DNA of 64,000 nucleotides from Pristionchus mayeri (Eukaryota; Nematoda; Chromadorea; Rhabditida; Neodiplogasteridae), in the NCBI GenBank assembly GCA_036245805.1, contig BTRK01000005.1:43821216-43885215 (forward strand), written 5' to 3'. The notes under the pieces are model-generated. The model was given only the letters and a program-made list of their open reading frames with translations. It made no database searches and was not told the DNA's origin. Shown here in pieces: positions 46,034 through 56,901 of this stretch; position 1 is the stretch's first letter; every line of letters starts with the position of its first letter. The position numbers and the translations under genes are program-made.

Positions 46034-46215
46034 CGTATCACGAGTCAGTGAAGCAAAACTAGCCCCTTCGTGAACGATTTTTTTCAAAGATTTTTAAAGT
46101 TAGCCATATATTGATGGTATAAGGTAGTAAGGACAAGAAATCGAAGGAACCAGGTTATTTGTCCCAGAACCGGCTTTTAGACATTTCCCGGTTTTACTAC
46201 CGGCTACACACAAAG
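46034..46215. mobile_element. Foldback element, copy 4 (solo end)
   Basis: ACGTATCACGAGTCAGTGAA at 46034 is followed by the same order of blocks seen in copies 1-3: a region before GTCCCAGAACCGGCTTTTAG, then TTTCCCGGTTTTACTACCGG near 46190. Only one end is present, with no complementary partner nearby. It sits in the intron between the 46273 and 45993 exons. Confidence 0.65.
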
Positions 46216-46272
46216 GAGCAATGCGAATAATGTATTAATATACGTACAATTTCAAATAGATGCCTGACCTAC

Positions 46273-46958
46273 CTGTGCGTTTTTCAAAGCTGTGCACAGT
46301 CCTCCAGCCGAGATCTCCTCATCATTCATGAGTTTCGCCGCTTCCTTAGCAGCCTCCGCGTATTCGGCATTATGACGTGAAGAGGCGGTTGAAGCTCTGA
46401 AACCAACACATGTTGACCTATTTTACACTAGCCAACTTCATGATCATCGAAAAAAAAACAGTTGTTGCTCCGGACTTCTCGCAAACGCGCTTCTCGCAAT
46501 CATTCAGATAACCATAACCACATCTCGTTCCCGAAAATGCGCTTACCGTAGTGAATCGTAGACCCCTCTCTGGAAGGTATCTTTAGCGGATCTGGTAGAG
46601 GCTCGTGAGTAGGACGACTTCGATGCCATCTCCACATAATTGTCACTGAAATGTGTTGGCTTTAATACATTCCCATTACATTCCCAGAATTTATTACCTA
46701 CACTGGAACAAGTAATCAAAAAATCTAGCCAGTTCATCAACTATGTAGCGCGCCTGAAACCTAACCCCAACAATGGAAATTTGTCCCAAAAACCCCTCAA
46801 CAATTGTCCCCAACTCACTCGAGCGATATGTCCTCCTCGATAATCTCGTCTCCATTTGCTTCATTCTCCTTCACGAACTGCTGAGCCTTGACTAGTTCAT
46901 AGTACTTTCCGCCCAATCGAACGAGTTCCTCATGGGTGCCCGACTCGGCGACCACTCC
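46273..46958 (-). CDS. ABC transporter: end of NBD1 and linker to TMD2
   Basis: 46958-46819: GVVAESGTHEELVRLGGKYY then AQQFVKENEANGDEIIEED, the NBD1 tail passing into an acidic linker. 46645-46547: VEMASKSSYSRASTRSAKDT, serine-rich with basic residues and possible phosphorylation sites as in other P-glycoprotein linkers. 46396-46273: AEYAEAAKEAAKLMNDEEIS. Frames are open and borders canonical. Confidence 0.75.
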
Positions 46959-47147
46959 CTAAATGGAAGATTACGAATTTTGCAACAAAAAGAGTTTATA
47001 ATTTGCGCTAGCCCCTAGTTAATAGAGAGCATTGAAACTAAATTCGATGGCACGAGTGGTGAAATGTAATTCACAACAATCAAATATGTGTAGTTCATAA
47101 GAGTGTCCATGCAATTGTCTTCTAATTCTGCCGAAATTTCATAAAAC

Positions 47148-49637
47148 CTTGTCGATGTAGACTATTTTGTGTGCATCCTTGATGGTTGAGAGTCGATGGG
47201 CGATGACGATGGTAGCGCGGCCCTTCGAGGCCTTGTTCAGTGCTTCCTGCAAGGAATATCTGAAACCATATCGCATCCGCTAGTGAGTGTTGAGCGAGCG
47301 AGTAACCAATAGACACCAACACCAACGAGTCACCGACTCGTATTTTCACATGAGCTCTAGACAGGACGAGTACACAGAAATTGCATAGTGAATAGACCGT
47401 TTTGGCGCTTCTCTAATGTTCGCTTGCCTGCACGATTCCTTCCGACTGCGCGTCGAGAGCGGACGTCGCCTCGTCCAGGAGAAACACCTTCATATTAATG
47501 TTTATATTTATCAAGTCAAAGCGAATGCTAAATTGCAATATGTATTTCGCAGTTATTGTAATAGAATTGAAACTCAACTAGCGTTTCATATCGAATTCGC
47601 ACATCATATATATTTTCTCCGGATTGATGATCGTGAATCATTTCGGGATCAATCACAGCAATAACATAATGCATAAAGCAGCGAATGCTTAACTATTTTC
47701 ACCTTCGGATCCCTCGCGAGTGTTCTCGCAATGGCCACTCGCTGCTTCTGCCCTCCTGATAGCTGAACTCCGCCGTCACCGATGAGCGTGTCGTAGCCCT
47801 AATTGATAATTAAATTAATGTTAATTTGTTTGTTTTCCGATTAAATATGTTGATGTATGAGCACACAATGAAAATGCATTAACAATTGTTTCGCAGCGTT
47901 TGGCGATTGCTACCTTTTGTATTTATCTTCCTATTATTTGCAGGCACATTCCACTATCTTCTCACCTGTGGAAGTTTGGAGATGAAATCATGGGCGTTGG
48001 CCATCTTGCACACTTGTATCATCTGTTCTCTCGATATCGAGGGAAGTCCGAGACGGAGATTTTCGGAGATCGTTGCGTTGAAGAGCACCGGTTCCTGTAA
48101 TATGCCTGGTTTTTTTGCAATACTGATTGAACACCTTGTGATGTAAATAATGCATCTTGAGTTGATCGCTGTCCTTGAAATGTTCTCAAATTCCAAAGTT
48201 TTTTTTCATGGAAAGTATAGACTTCCAACTACGGAATTATTTGCAAGAGTGCACTTATTGGATAACGTGTGTTGCTTGTAATGGTAGGTTTAGTCTTACG
48301 CCATGATAATGTGTTTTTTCAATGTTATGAAACACATACCTGTTGCACGACTCCTACGATATTCCTTAGATGCTCCAGATTCAGATCGTTACATCGTATC
48401 CGTCGATAGTCACCTTAAACTTCGCAACATTTCTGGGAAATGATGATTTCACAAGAACAAAGCGTACAATATGAGATGCGTACCACACGATCATGATAAG
48501 ACGGCGAAGTAATATAATTGAATTTAGAATTTAGAGATCTACTAGGCTCTCACCCTTCCTTTTTCCGGCATATACAATCGCGTGACGAGCCCGATCGACG
48601 TGGACTTGCCACAGCCACTGAAAGGCTGATTCAACATGTTAGTATTTTTTTGAAATGCTGACACAATATTGCACAATAGTATCGATTGGATAGAACATGA
48701 AAAGTCATTCGGTAGGATGATAGTATGGACTATTTGATTCAATAAAATGAGAATATGGTTATTACCTGTGCCCGACGAGTGCCACTGTCAGGCCGGGCTC
48801 CACGACGAGATCGAGGCCGTGCAGAACCTATTAGTATATTTTTTTAGTTTGTTTATTTTCAAACCGAACAGAGCCAATAATTAATTACTATATCACTGGT
48901 CCAAACTTGAACCATTTCTGAAGCATAATCCGTACTGTCAGAGGAAACTATGGTTTCTCTGTTATTTGTATGATAGTATTAAAAACCACCAGTAACTAAT
49001 AACTACTTCCTTGTTGCTCACTTGAAACAATTCTGAACCATATTCATACCTCGAAATGGAGCGAAAAATAGTTGTTTATTCCCCGAATGAGACTAACGAT
49101 AGGCGTATCCTCATCATTATCACACTTTATCACACCGGTAGTGACAGAGTGCGACATATAGAAACCATTGAACAAATTGTGAACTCTAATGGCACTACGT
49201 CGGATGAGCACTATGACGTCATGCCGCCTTTGATATATCAATTGCGTGACGTCATAGTTCTCATCCGACCTAGTGCCCCTCTAACCTTGACATCCTTCCT
49301 GCTCGGGTATCTGAAATGGACGCCCTCTAGCACGACTCTTCCCTTCATATTATCTGGCTTCACACCTCCTTTCGAGTAGACATCGATAATTGGCTCCTGG
49401 GATCATGCAGAATTGTTTTTTTCATATTCGGTAAATTTCTTTCACACACTACAGTCATCATCAGATCATCAACTATTTAGTGCACGTGAAACCTACCCAA
49501 CATGTATATCAACTTTGCGCAAAAAAAGAGATGAATGAAACCTGCACGGTCGATAATTTGATAGATGGTCGCGGCTGCAGCTCGAGCGTTCATCAGCACC
49601 ATCAGATGGGGTGAGATCAAACCCAGGAAGTAGGCAC
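47148..49637 (-). pseudogene. ABC transporter: nucleotide-binding domain 1, one-base frameshift
   Basis: 49637-49542: FLGLISPHLMVLMNARAAAA, the end of TMD1. 49396-49286: [20 protein letters not shown], with the A-loop tyrosine in FRYPSR. 48827-48766 and 48617-48554: LVGHSGCGKSTSIGLVTRL, with Walker A split by an intron. About 48419-48341: VTIDGYDV then a shift, then NDLNLEHLRNIVGVVQQ. 48094-47966: EPVLFNATISENLRLGL, after the Q-loop. 47798-47703: [19 protein letters not shown]. 47487-47428: [17 protein letters not shown]. 47246-47148: ATIVIAHRLSTIKDAHK. All catalytic motifs are present. The frameshift lies where GATGTAACGAT would need one more base to continue into NDLNLEH. Confidence 0.85.
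49186..49278. repeat. Hairpin next to an NBD1 donor site
   Basis: GGCACTACGTCGGATGAGCA and CTATGACGTCATGC are mirrored by GCGTGACGTCATAG and TCTCATCCGACCTAGTGCC. TGACGTCA cores occur on both arms. It ends a few bases from the donor at 49285. Confidence 0.65.
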
Positions 49638-49845
49638 CTGAAGAATTCGAGATTAGTGCGCAACCAAAATGGGACCAAATTAGACCTGATAGGGAACCCG
49701 GGATTGAAATGAAACTAGTTAGAACCATGCTTGTGTTGTACTGAACGAGAGTGGACCCATGTTGGGAGTGGTGCGAAAATATAATGCAATAACGCTTAGT
49801 ACTACGGAACCGAAGTGTAATAAAATATTTAAGTAATTCACTGAC

Positions 49846-51698
49846 CGAGAAGCATGGACATGACACAGATGAAAATATCTCCGGGCTGTTCGAATACGCC
49901 TACCGACAGGAGGTAACCACCGTACCTGAAGGATACGCTACATACATAGTTTTAGGATACGGTAGATTCAGGCGATCAGGGGTACAAATGTTGGAAATCG
50001 ATTTTTTTTCGTAATTTTTCATTTTTTTGAGAGTGTGAATAGGTGCATAGTAGGGTTGGCAGTTTGTGTCTGAAAAAGCCGTTTGATCGCGTTGAGTCGG
50101 ATGAGTCGGAATGAAGAATGGCCTTTGTCACTTCGGACACAATTGTGTCCGAACGATCAAAACAATCAATCTTTGGGGCACAACTGTGTCCGAAACATAT
50201 TGAAGACAATCAAAATGAGGCAAAAATAGAGGATTTGAAATATGTTTCAGACATGGTTCGGACACAGTTGTGTCTGAGACACAATTGTGTCTGAAAAGTT
50301 GGGACACAAAATTGTCTGAGACACACGTTGGGACACAAATTGCCAACCCTAGTGCATAGGTGAGAGGGTATTTTGCAAATTTAGTTATTGTTAAATTTGA
50401 TAGGTAAATAACAGTTTAATTTGTTTTCGCCAACAACTTACAGCATTCCGCATCCCAAGAAGGCGAACAGAACGACGTAGAAGAGCCCGCCGAAGAATCC
50501 CGCCCAGAAGCCCTTCCAGAGGGCGAAACCACGCGAAACTTGCAACTGACGCTCGTATCTGATAAGCAATCTCTTGATTCTGCATTCTCTCTCGCCGGTT
50601 AGACTGATGATAGTGTACGCAGCATCGTGCGCGCCCTCAAGGCCACCCCAAGACCCGATGGCGAGATGATCTCAGGAGAGCGATCGGACCCCATTGGTGG
50701 AGCGCAGATTATGAAGAATATGGCCCCATCCTCACCTGAGCACTACTGCCTGATGTGATAAATCTATTCTATTCTATAGTGTACGCAGAATAATGAGGCA
50801 TTGTCATCCCTAGTATCTGATTGTGAACACCGTTCACAATCAAATACTAGGGATTATTATATTTTTGATATTGAAAGGCGTATAAAGGAAGAATTGATTT
50901 CACCAGTTCACCACCACCTAATAATATCAATGAAGCACACTCAAATCAACGAACAATTTTTGTTTTCACTTTCGCGAATTTTCGGTGCTTTCAAATTGAA
51001 GTCACCTAAAAGACTCGTGCAGAGCGCCGCAACGACTAATTGTACGACTTGCGTACAAAGCGAGACAAATACCCTAATTTCGAATCTGCCCAACTAACCT
51101 CGCGACCATCTCCTTCTGTCCATTCAGTGACTGAACAGTCTTCACTCCGAGAATCGCCTCTTCAGCCAGCGCCCCCGCCTTGCCCACGCTGCCCATCTCA
51201 GCCATTATCGAAGCGCCCATCTTCTGCAACTACCGTAATCTGGAGAGTTCGTTGGGAAATATGGTGGGTCATGAGCATGACTAATCGTCTTCATGAGGGA
51301 CATGGCATAGTTCGGAAGGTCGTAAGGTGTGTCATAACTATGACTCACATATGATTTCCCTTTTTAAGTAATTTTGTCATATTTTCTGTTATATTTCATG
51401 CCTAATGATGAGTTTATGTGTGAAATACGAAAGGGCAAAATTCAAGAAACAAAGGAACTTACCCTTGCCATCAGGGACAATACGATGCAAGTGGATGGAG
51501 CTACACCGAGCATTAAGAGAGCCAGCCGCCACTGGTAGGCGAAGGCAATGACTATTAGGAGCATGGTGCCGCCTCTGATAATGAGTTTAGGGCATGTATT
51601 TAATGCGTTTTTTTCATGACGAGCATGATAAGGTAAATGTTTACCTGATAAGCAACCCCAGCTTGTCGCCGATTCCCTCGTGGATGCGCTCCATGTTA
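49846..51698 (-). CDS. ABC transporter: TMD1, helices 3-6
   Basis: 51698-51645: NMERIHEGIGDKLGLLIR. 51574-51473: LLIVIAFAYQWRLALLMLG, TM3/TM4. 51223-51099: KMGASIMAEMGSVGKAGALA then EEAILGVKTVQSLNGQKE, the coupling-helix region with the family's AEE----V-TV-S--GQ-- motif. 50558-50442: ALWKGFWAGFFGGLFYVVLF, TM5. 49925-49846: GGYLLSVGVFEQPGDIFICV, TM6. All frames are open and the borders canonical. Confidence 0.8.
50051..50351. mobile_element. hAT-type MITE with an 8-base target duplication
   Basis: TAGGGTTGGCAGTTTGTGTC and GACACAAATTGCCAACCCTA form the ends. GTGCATAG is duplicated exactly on both sides (50043-50050 and 50352-50359). 301 bases. The interior is a chain of self-complementary GGACACAATTGTGTCCGAA-like motifs. 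The end sequence and 8-base duplication fit hAT elements. It lies in the intron between the 50442 and 49925 exons of the ABC transporter. Confidence 0.85.
50623..50775 (+). mobile_element. 153-base RTE LINE 3' end with target duplication
   Basis: It encodes the tail end of the RTE C-terminal block (SDPIGGAQIMKN in one frame and PHWWSADYEEYGPI in another), ending in CCTGATGTGATAAATCTATTC. ATAGTGTACGCAG is repeated at 50610-50622 and 50776-50788, a 13-base target-site duplication. It is a severely 5'-truncated copy of the RTE family at 12773 and 25764. Confidence 0.8.
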
Positions 51699-51761
51699 CT
51701 GAAAATATTGTACAATAAAAAATATTATATTTTTTTTATAATTTCCAAATCCCATGCTTAC

Positions 51762-52625
51762 TCATTGAGCTTGGACACGAGATCTCCCGAGTGCACAGCG
51801 TGTCAAAGTTTGTTTGTCGCGGCGCCGAGCCGATCTTGAAACATAACATTTTTGGCTGAAATGAACGATTATAATTTGAATCAACGTTTGTGAAAGATAT
51901 ATCAATGCTTAGCGACAAAAAAACAAATATTTCTAATGAAATGCATCCCTTAGGATTGTGACCAGGATGCCTCCATATCATTTTTTGATAATTTTGATAA
52001 ACTTTAAAATTTGTTACATGAATTTTTCAAATTTGAATGCATAAATCGAAAAAGTTGAGAATGCACAGCAATAGGGAACCCCACATATGCAGAACTTTTT
52101 CATATCTACGTGAAGAGCTCTACAAGTTGTAGAACTTCGATTTTTTCAAAAATGTTGAAATATTTTGAGAAAATTGCGATTTAAGCCTTATTTTTAAAAT
52201 TTCTCAAAATATGTCAACATTTTTGAAAAAATCTAAGTTCTACAACTTGTAGAGCTCTTCACGTAGATATGAAAAAGTTGTGCATATGTAGGGTTCCCTA
52301 TTGCTGTGGTTTCTCAACTTTTTCGATTTATACATCGAAACGGAAAAAAATGAGTTAAACTACATTTAAATTTAACAAAAATTGTCAACAATAATAGGGA
52401 AGCATCGTGGGTCATTTCATGAGAGTTATGCATTTTCATATTGGTATATTTAAATTTCAAAGATAAGTTATGATACATCATTCACCTATTTTTTGCTCAA
52501 ACATTCACCTCTCGTATCGATAAAAATGTTATGTTTCAAGATTGGCCGAGCGCCGCTCCAAACAAAGGAAATCTCGATTTTGACACGCTGTGGAGTGCTG
52601 CTTGTCGATCCAACCAGCGTTCTGT
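51762..52625 (-). pseudogene. ABC transporter TMD1 exon split by a transposon
   Basis: The first half, 52625-52593, reads QNAGWIDKQHS. The second half, 51788-51762 (51793 with the duplicated bases), reads GDLVSKLNE. Together they give the family's Q--GW-D----G-L---L motif between TM2 and TM3. The 799-base element at 51794-52592 separates them. GAGTG (plus strand) is present once on each side, as a target duplication. Removing the element and one GAGTG restores the frame exactly. I see no usable acceptor at the far end of the element that would let it be spliced out. Confidence 0.85.
51794..52592. mobile_element. Non-autonomous TIR transposon inside a coding exon
   Basis: It starts CACAGCGTGTCAAA and ends TTTGACACGCTGTG, a perfect 14-base inverted terminus. 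Imperfect complementarity extends inward for about 50 bases (GGCGCCGAGCCGATCTTGAAACATAAC against GTTATGTTTCAAGATTGGCCGAGCGCC). It is flanked by the 5-base direct repeat GAGTG. A central palindrome lies at about 52085-52310 (CATATCTACGTGAAGAGCTC). No transposase. The superfamily is not certain. Confidence 0.85.
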
Positions 52626-52888
52626 CTGCAATAGAGTTTGTTTAATTTTCGGGTATTTTGGGGCAGATTCAAGGGCACAAAATCTTCGAAAAATTGTGCA
52701 GTAATTGTTGAGATGATCGACAATTTCCCAAACAGTAAACGATAGTCTGCAATGAATGCGCTTGTCGCTAGCAAAGGTCAGATGGATTGGGGAACATCAA
52801 TCATCTTCATGACGGATGGGTCAGAACAAAATGAGGATGGATGAAAAAGTCCTCAAGACTATACGATGCGTCAGATGTCCTGGATAAT

Positions 52889-53972
52889 CGGCTTGTTTAA
52901 TCTGTCAGAAATGTGCGAGAAAAGTTGCGTAAAAAGTTGCGTAAAAAGTTCGCGAACTTCTGATTCTCTCCATTTCGCATGCTCTCTCTCTTTCTCTAAC
53001 CAGGTCGATGAAAAGTTCACGAACTTTTCGACGAACTATGTTCGAAAATCATACTTTTCTTTTGTTTTACTTATTTTTATAAACTATTTTTGCTTTTAAC
53101 TTATGACTTCTTATAATGACAACCTTCCCTTAGCTGGAATAGCTTCAGAATACAGCGTAGTGAAAGTAAACAGGGTTGGAGTATTTTTTTCGAAAATGGG
53201 TCACCACTTTCCCCACCCTGTAATGTCAAGCTATTCCATCAGAGGGAAGGTTGTTCTTATAAGCAGTCATAAGTTGAAAGCAAAAATAATTGATAAAAAT
53301 AAGTAAAACAAAAGAAAAGTACGAATTTCGAACATAGTTCGTCGAAAAGTTCGTGAACTTTTCAAGGAGCTGCGTGAAAAGTTAGAGAAAGGCGAGAGAG
53401 CACGCGTTCTTGAGAGAGGGAAAAGGAAGCAGTGATTGTTTACTTCCTTTTCCCTCTCTCAAGAATGCGTGCTCTCTCGCCTTTCTCTAACTTTTCACGC
53501 AGCTCCTTGAAAAGTTCGTTAAAAACCGGCATTAATTCGTTCGAAATTCGTACTTTTCTTTTGTTTTACTTATTTTTATCAATTATTTTTGCTCTTAACT
53601 TATGACTGCGTATAAGAACAACCTTCCCTCTGATGGAATAGCTTGACATTACAGGGTGGGGAAAGTGGTGACCCATTTTCGAAAAAAATACTCCAACCCT
53701 GTTTACTTTCACTACGCTGTATTCTGAAGCTATTCCAGCTAAGGGAAGGTTGTCATTATAAGAAATCATAAGTTAAAAGCAAAAATAGTTTATAAAAGTA
53801 AGTAAAACAAAAGAAAAGTATGATTTTCGAACACAGTTCGTCGAAAAGTTCGTGAACTTTTCATCGACCTGGTTAGAGAAAGAGAGAGAGCATGCGAAAT
53901 GGAGAGAATCAGAAGTTCGCGAACTTTTTACGCAACTTTTTCTCGCACATTTCTGACAGATTAAACAGGCCG
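52889..53972. repeat. 1.08 kb near-perfect palindrome in an ABC-transporter intron
   Basis: CGGCTTGTTTAATCTGTCAG (52889) pairs with CTGACAGATTAAACAGGCCG (ending 53972). The centre is at about 53430 (CTTTCTCTAACTTTTCACGC arms around TTGTTTAC). Each arm has a second, smaller inverted repeat inside it (AACCTTCCCTTAGCTGGAAT with TATTCCATCAGAGGGAAGGT). The two 67-codon frames in the arms are mirror copies of one another. Confidence 0.85.
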
Positions 53973-54299
53973 AATGTCAAAAAGGGGAGAAAATTACTAA
54001 CTCACCTCAGAATCGCCCTCATAAACTCTCTTCTCAGTCTGAGGATCACTCGATGGCAGATGCCGTAGAAGCAGAGGTACTACAAAGGTTTGTTGTTTTT
54101 TTCTTCGTCCAACTACACAACATCACATTCCCAGACATCCCTCATTATATTAATTTTTGGTGAAACTCAAATGGGTTTCAGTGAAGTAGATGAATTTAGG
54201 GGAATTAAATAAGGTCCCATTAATATTTCAAAAAATATATATCAACAACGAAGTGACGGTATCATTTTGAATGTCAGTGAAAAATATCATATCGTTAAC

Positions 54300-55197
54300 C
54301 TGTATCATGTGCAGAATGAGCATGAGCACGCCCAATCCGAGGAAGATGTAGACGTTTTCGTAGGCGAGATCGACAAATTCCTGCGACGTCGTTGGATACA
54401 CCAGCAACACGTTGAAGATTCTACCTGAATGCGTGCAATCACAATATCAAATAGTAATGGATTCTCAATAATTTATCATCCTCATTAGAATATCCCTTTT
54501 CAAATAATTTTGGGTAATGAGTTAAGCCTAACTTATCAATTATGACTTACTAATTATGTATTAATGAATAACGAATTAACTTATTAATAACTTATTAATT
54601 CATTAATTAATTAATGAACCTCCGATGAGTGCCATAGCGGGCTGCGAGACTCCCGATGCGATCGCACACAGGCACCCGATGAAGAAGCAGAATTTGTCGT
54701 GCGACGTACCGAATCGAAGCTTAATTATTAAATAAATTATTAATAATTTTTTAATTTATAAATGCCCTTACCAGTCCCCATAGAGATACGGGCTTGATGT
54801 CCAGTTGCTGGTTGTTGAGATCACCTCTGCATAGCAGGTAGTTGATAATCTAGGGAATTATATGTTTTAATAGAACAAAGTATTTCTGAGTCCTTACTTT
54901 CTCTACGACGGATACATGGTGCTTGTAGGGAATTTCTTCGTCGTAGTCGATGTAGCTGCAATAAATAAATAAATAATGATAATGATGAATTATATCGCAT
55001 TGGACATCATGACCGAAACTTGGAAGACGCACTTTTATTTCTAAACATATTTCTAAACAGATTCCTAGCACCCTGTTCGCAAGTTTTTAGATCATTCAAC
55101 TTGGATAAGTGTAAGCTCACCCATTGGCGTCCGGCTTCCTTCCTCCGTATTTGCTGCAGTTTATCCGATGGTCTAATGGTGATATTTTTCGTGACAT
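54300..55197 (-). CDS. ABC transporter: N-terminus and first TM helices (exons 1-5)
   Basis: Exon 1, 55197-55121: MSRKISPLDHR to GRKPDANG. Exon 2, 54955-54898: YIDYDEEIPYKHHVSVVEK. Exon 3, 54849-54772: LLCRGDLNNQQLDIKPVSLW. Exon 4, 54719-54620: FGTSHDKFCFFIGCLCAIA, the first TM helix. Exon 5, 54424-54300: FNVLLVYPTTSQEF, then LGLGVLMLILHMIQ, the second TM helix. Exon 1 was fixed by its match to the duplicate exon at 59930 (both ...SPL..., ...GGRKP..NG), including the phase of the donor. Confidence 0.8.
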
Positions 55198-56890
55198 CTA
55201 CAAGTAATGCTTAAACTTGTAATTTTACAGATTGAGCGAAAAAAATGATTATACACGGCTCAAAACAAAAAAATAATAACGAAATTAATTAATTGCACGA
55301 TTAAGAAAATAGTATATTATTTGCAAAAAATTTTCGGAGCGGCACTAAATAAACAAATGATCGTCACGTATTTAGTGTACATGGAACCTATCCGAACATG
55401 CATCGACAATTTCCCAATAATCAGTAATGTTAAGATGCCCATTTCAACATATTCAGAAGAGATCTACCTGTGGCTCCTGCTATATATTGCCGAATGGGAT
55501 TACACTCGTGAATGGAAAGTGCAGATTGGAACGTTCCGGTTCGGATGCGGGGGTGGCTTTGCAAGTGACAGTTTCTTCATTCGGCCTGCTCTCTTGCCGC
55601 TCAGATTGGTGAGATAGTGAGCAGACTGAAGAGCCATCTCTGCTAAAAGGATTTGTCACGTTTTGAAGGGATATATGCCCTTTGCATGATCTTGTTGACT
55701 CCGATTCGGTCATCTGACTCGCAGGGTGCACTTTGCAAACAATGTTTACGGTAGTGACTCAAGAGTACGTACCGATCAAAGCATATATCAAAGCACAGCA
55801 TAGGTACGGCACCGCAACAGTGCACACACAACCTGAACAGTCATGTCGACGAGAGAGTGCGTAAAACGAAGAGACGAGTTCTTGCACATCCATCCCTGGC
55901 ACAGAACCTGCACCAGTTCTGTAGAAAAGAGGGCCGTTGTGTATCTACAAAGGGGAAGGGGATCATGCATATCCCATCAAAAGGTTACAATGCCGTTCTG
56001 TACTATCTTGTCACGGGAATAATCCCGCTTCCAATATATAGCTGAACTCAGGTAGACCCCAAATCTCAATTGAGATGAGATGTAAAAATTCCGCAACCAC
56101 TTTTCGATAACGGTTCATAGCTCTCATATATGTTGAATTTTCGGTTTGAATAGTGAAAAAGCGGTGATTTTCGCTATTTTTTGTGCTTTTTCTTGCGCAG
56201 CTTTTGAACTAGAACGAATTTTGCAAAACCGCTAGAATTGTGGAAAACGTGTTTACGCAACTTTTCGCACAAACGCCATCTCGATAGCATCACTCTCCTC
56301 TGAGGAGTTCTTATTTGAGTGCCAAAAACAGCCTATTTTGGCTATTTTTGCCACATTTTTTCATGCTTCTACCGAACTAGGTCGAAGTCGAAAAAAACCG
56401 CTACATAGAATTGTGCGGAAAGTCTTTACGGAATTGTATGCACAAACGCCATCTCGATATCTTCACTCTCCTCTGAGGAGTTCTAATTTGAATGGGCCGA
56501 ACTGATGTTTTGAAGCCATTTGAATGCTTTTTACAGTGTGTTTCAGTCAACGCAGAAGAACCAATTATGCCTCTCGTTTGATTAGATATCCTTTTAACTA
56601 TGTTTCAGCTGCCAATAACGATCGTATTTTTTCTGATTTTCTCAAACTTTCACTGATATCAACGATTTTAAATATGTTTCGCAATGTTGATAATATATTT
56701 TGCCCACTATTTTCAAAATCAGGGATGACTTTCCATAAACCGACTCTAGGAGTGATAATAAGGTACAGTGAGGGGGCGAGTTCGATCCGAAAATCGATCT
56801 GCCACGCAAAATGAACTTGCATCCCCCTTTTACACGCTGTGATTTGCAATAAAGCGATCATTTAAAGAAGGACTCTCAGCAACCACGAGC
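55198..56890. other. Intergenic stretch; tandem duplication, no supported gene
   Basis: At about 56160-56515 a unit of roughly 176 bases is present twice (ACAAACGCCATCTCGATAGC / ACAAACGCCATCTCGATATC, followed by CACTCTCCTCTGAGGAGTTC in both). 55320-55420 has an ABC-intron-type MITE. The frames around 55427-55831 have no recognisable motif. Confidence 0.45.
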
Positions 56891-56901
56891 CTGGTTGAAA
56901 T

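Larger units (their letters stand above)
37199..55197 (-). pseudogene. P-glycoprotein-type ABC transporter (ABCB full transporter), about 41 exons, three lesions
   Basis: Full transporters of this family pump hydrophobic compounds, including anthelmintics, out of cells using ATP. The reading runs from ATG at 55197 (MSRKISPLDHR) through TMD1, NBD1, an acidic linker, TMD2 and NBD2 to IAHRLSSIQ at 37199. NBD1 has LVGHSGCGKST (Walker A), [21 protein letters not shown] and IAHRL. NBD2 has [19 protein letters not shown] (Q-loop), [32 protein letters not shown] and IAHRLSS. Exons are 50-150 bases with GT-AG borders; one donor (47427) is GC. Lesions: a transposon inside the 52625-51762 exon, a one-base frameshift at about 48390, and a terminal exon found only at 33073 on the other strand. 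Everything else keeps frame and conserved residues, so the damage is recent or partly technical. It resembles nematode pgp genes; I do not assign a specific orthologue. Confidence 0.85.

Noticed and set aside
53103..53769. Two 67-codon frames starting M-SYNDNLPLAGIA
   Set aside because: Mirror copies in the arms of the 52889-53972 palindrome.
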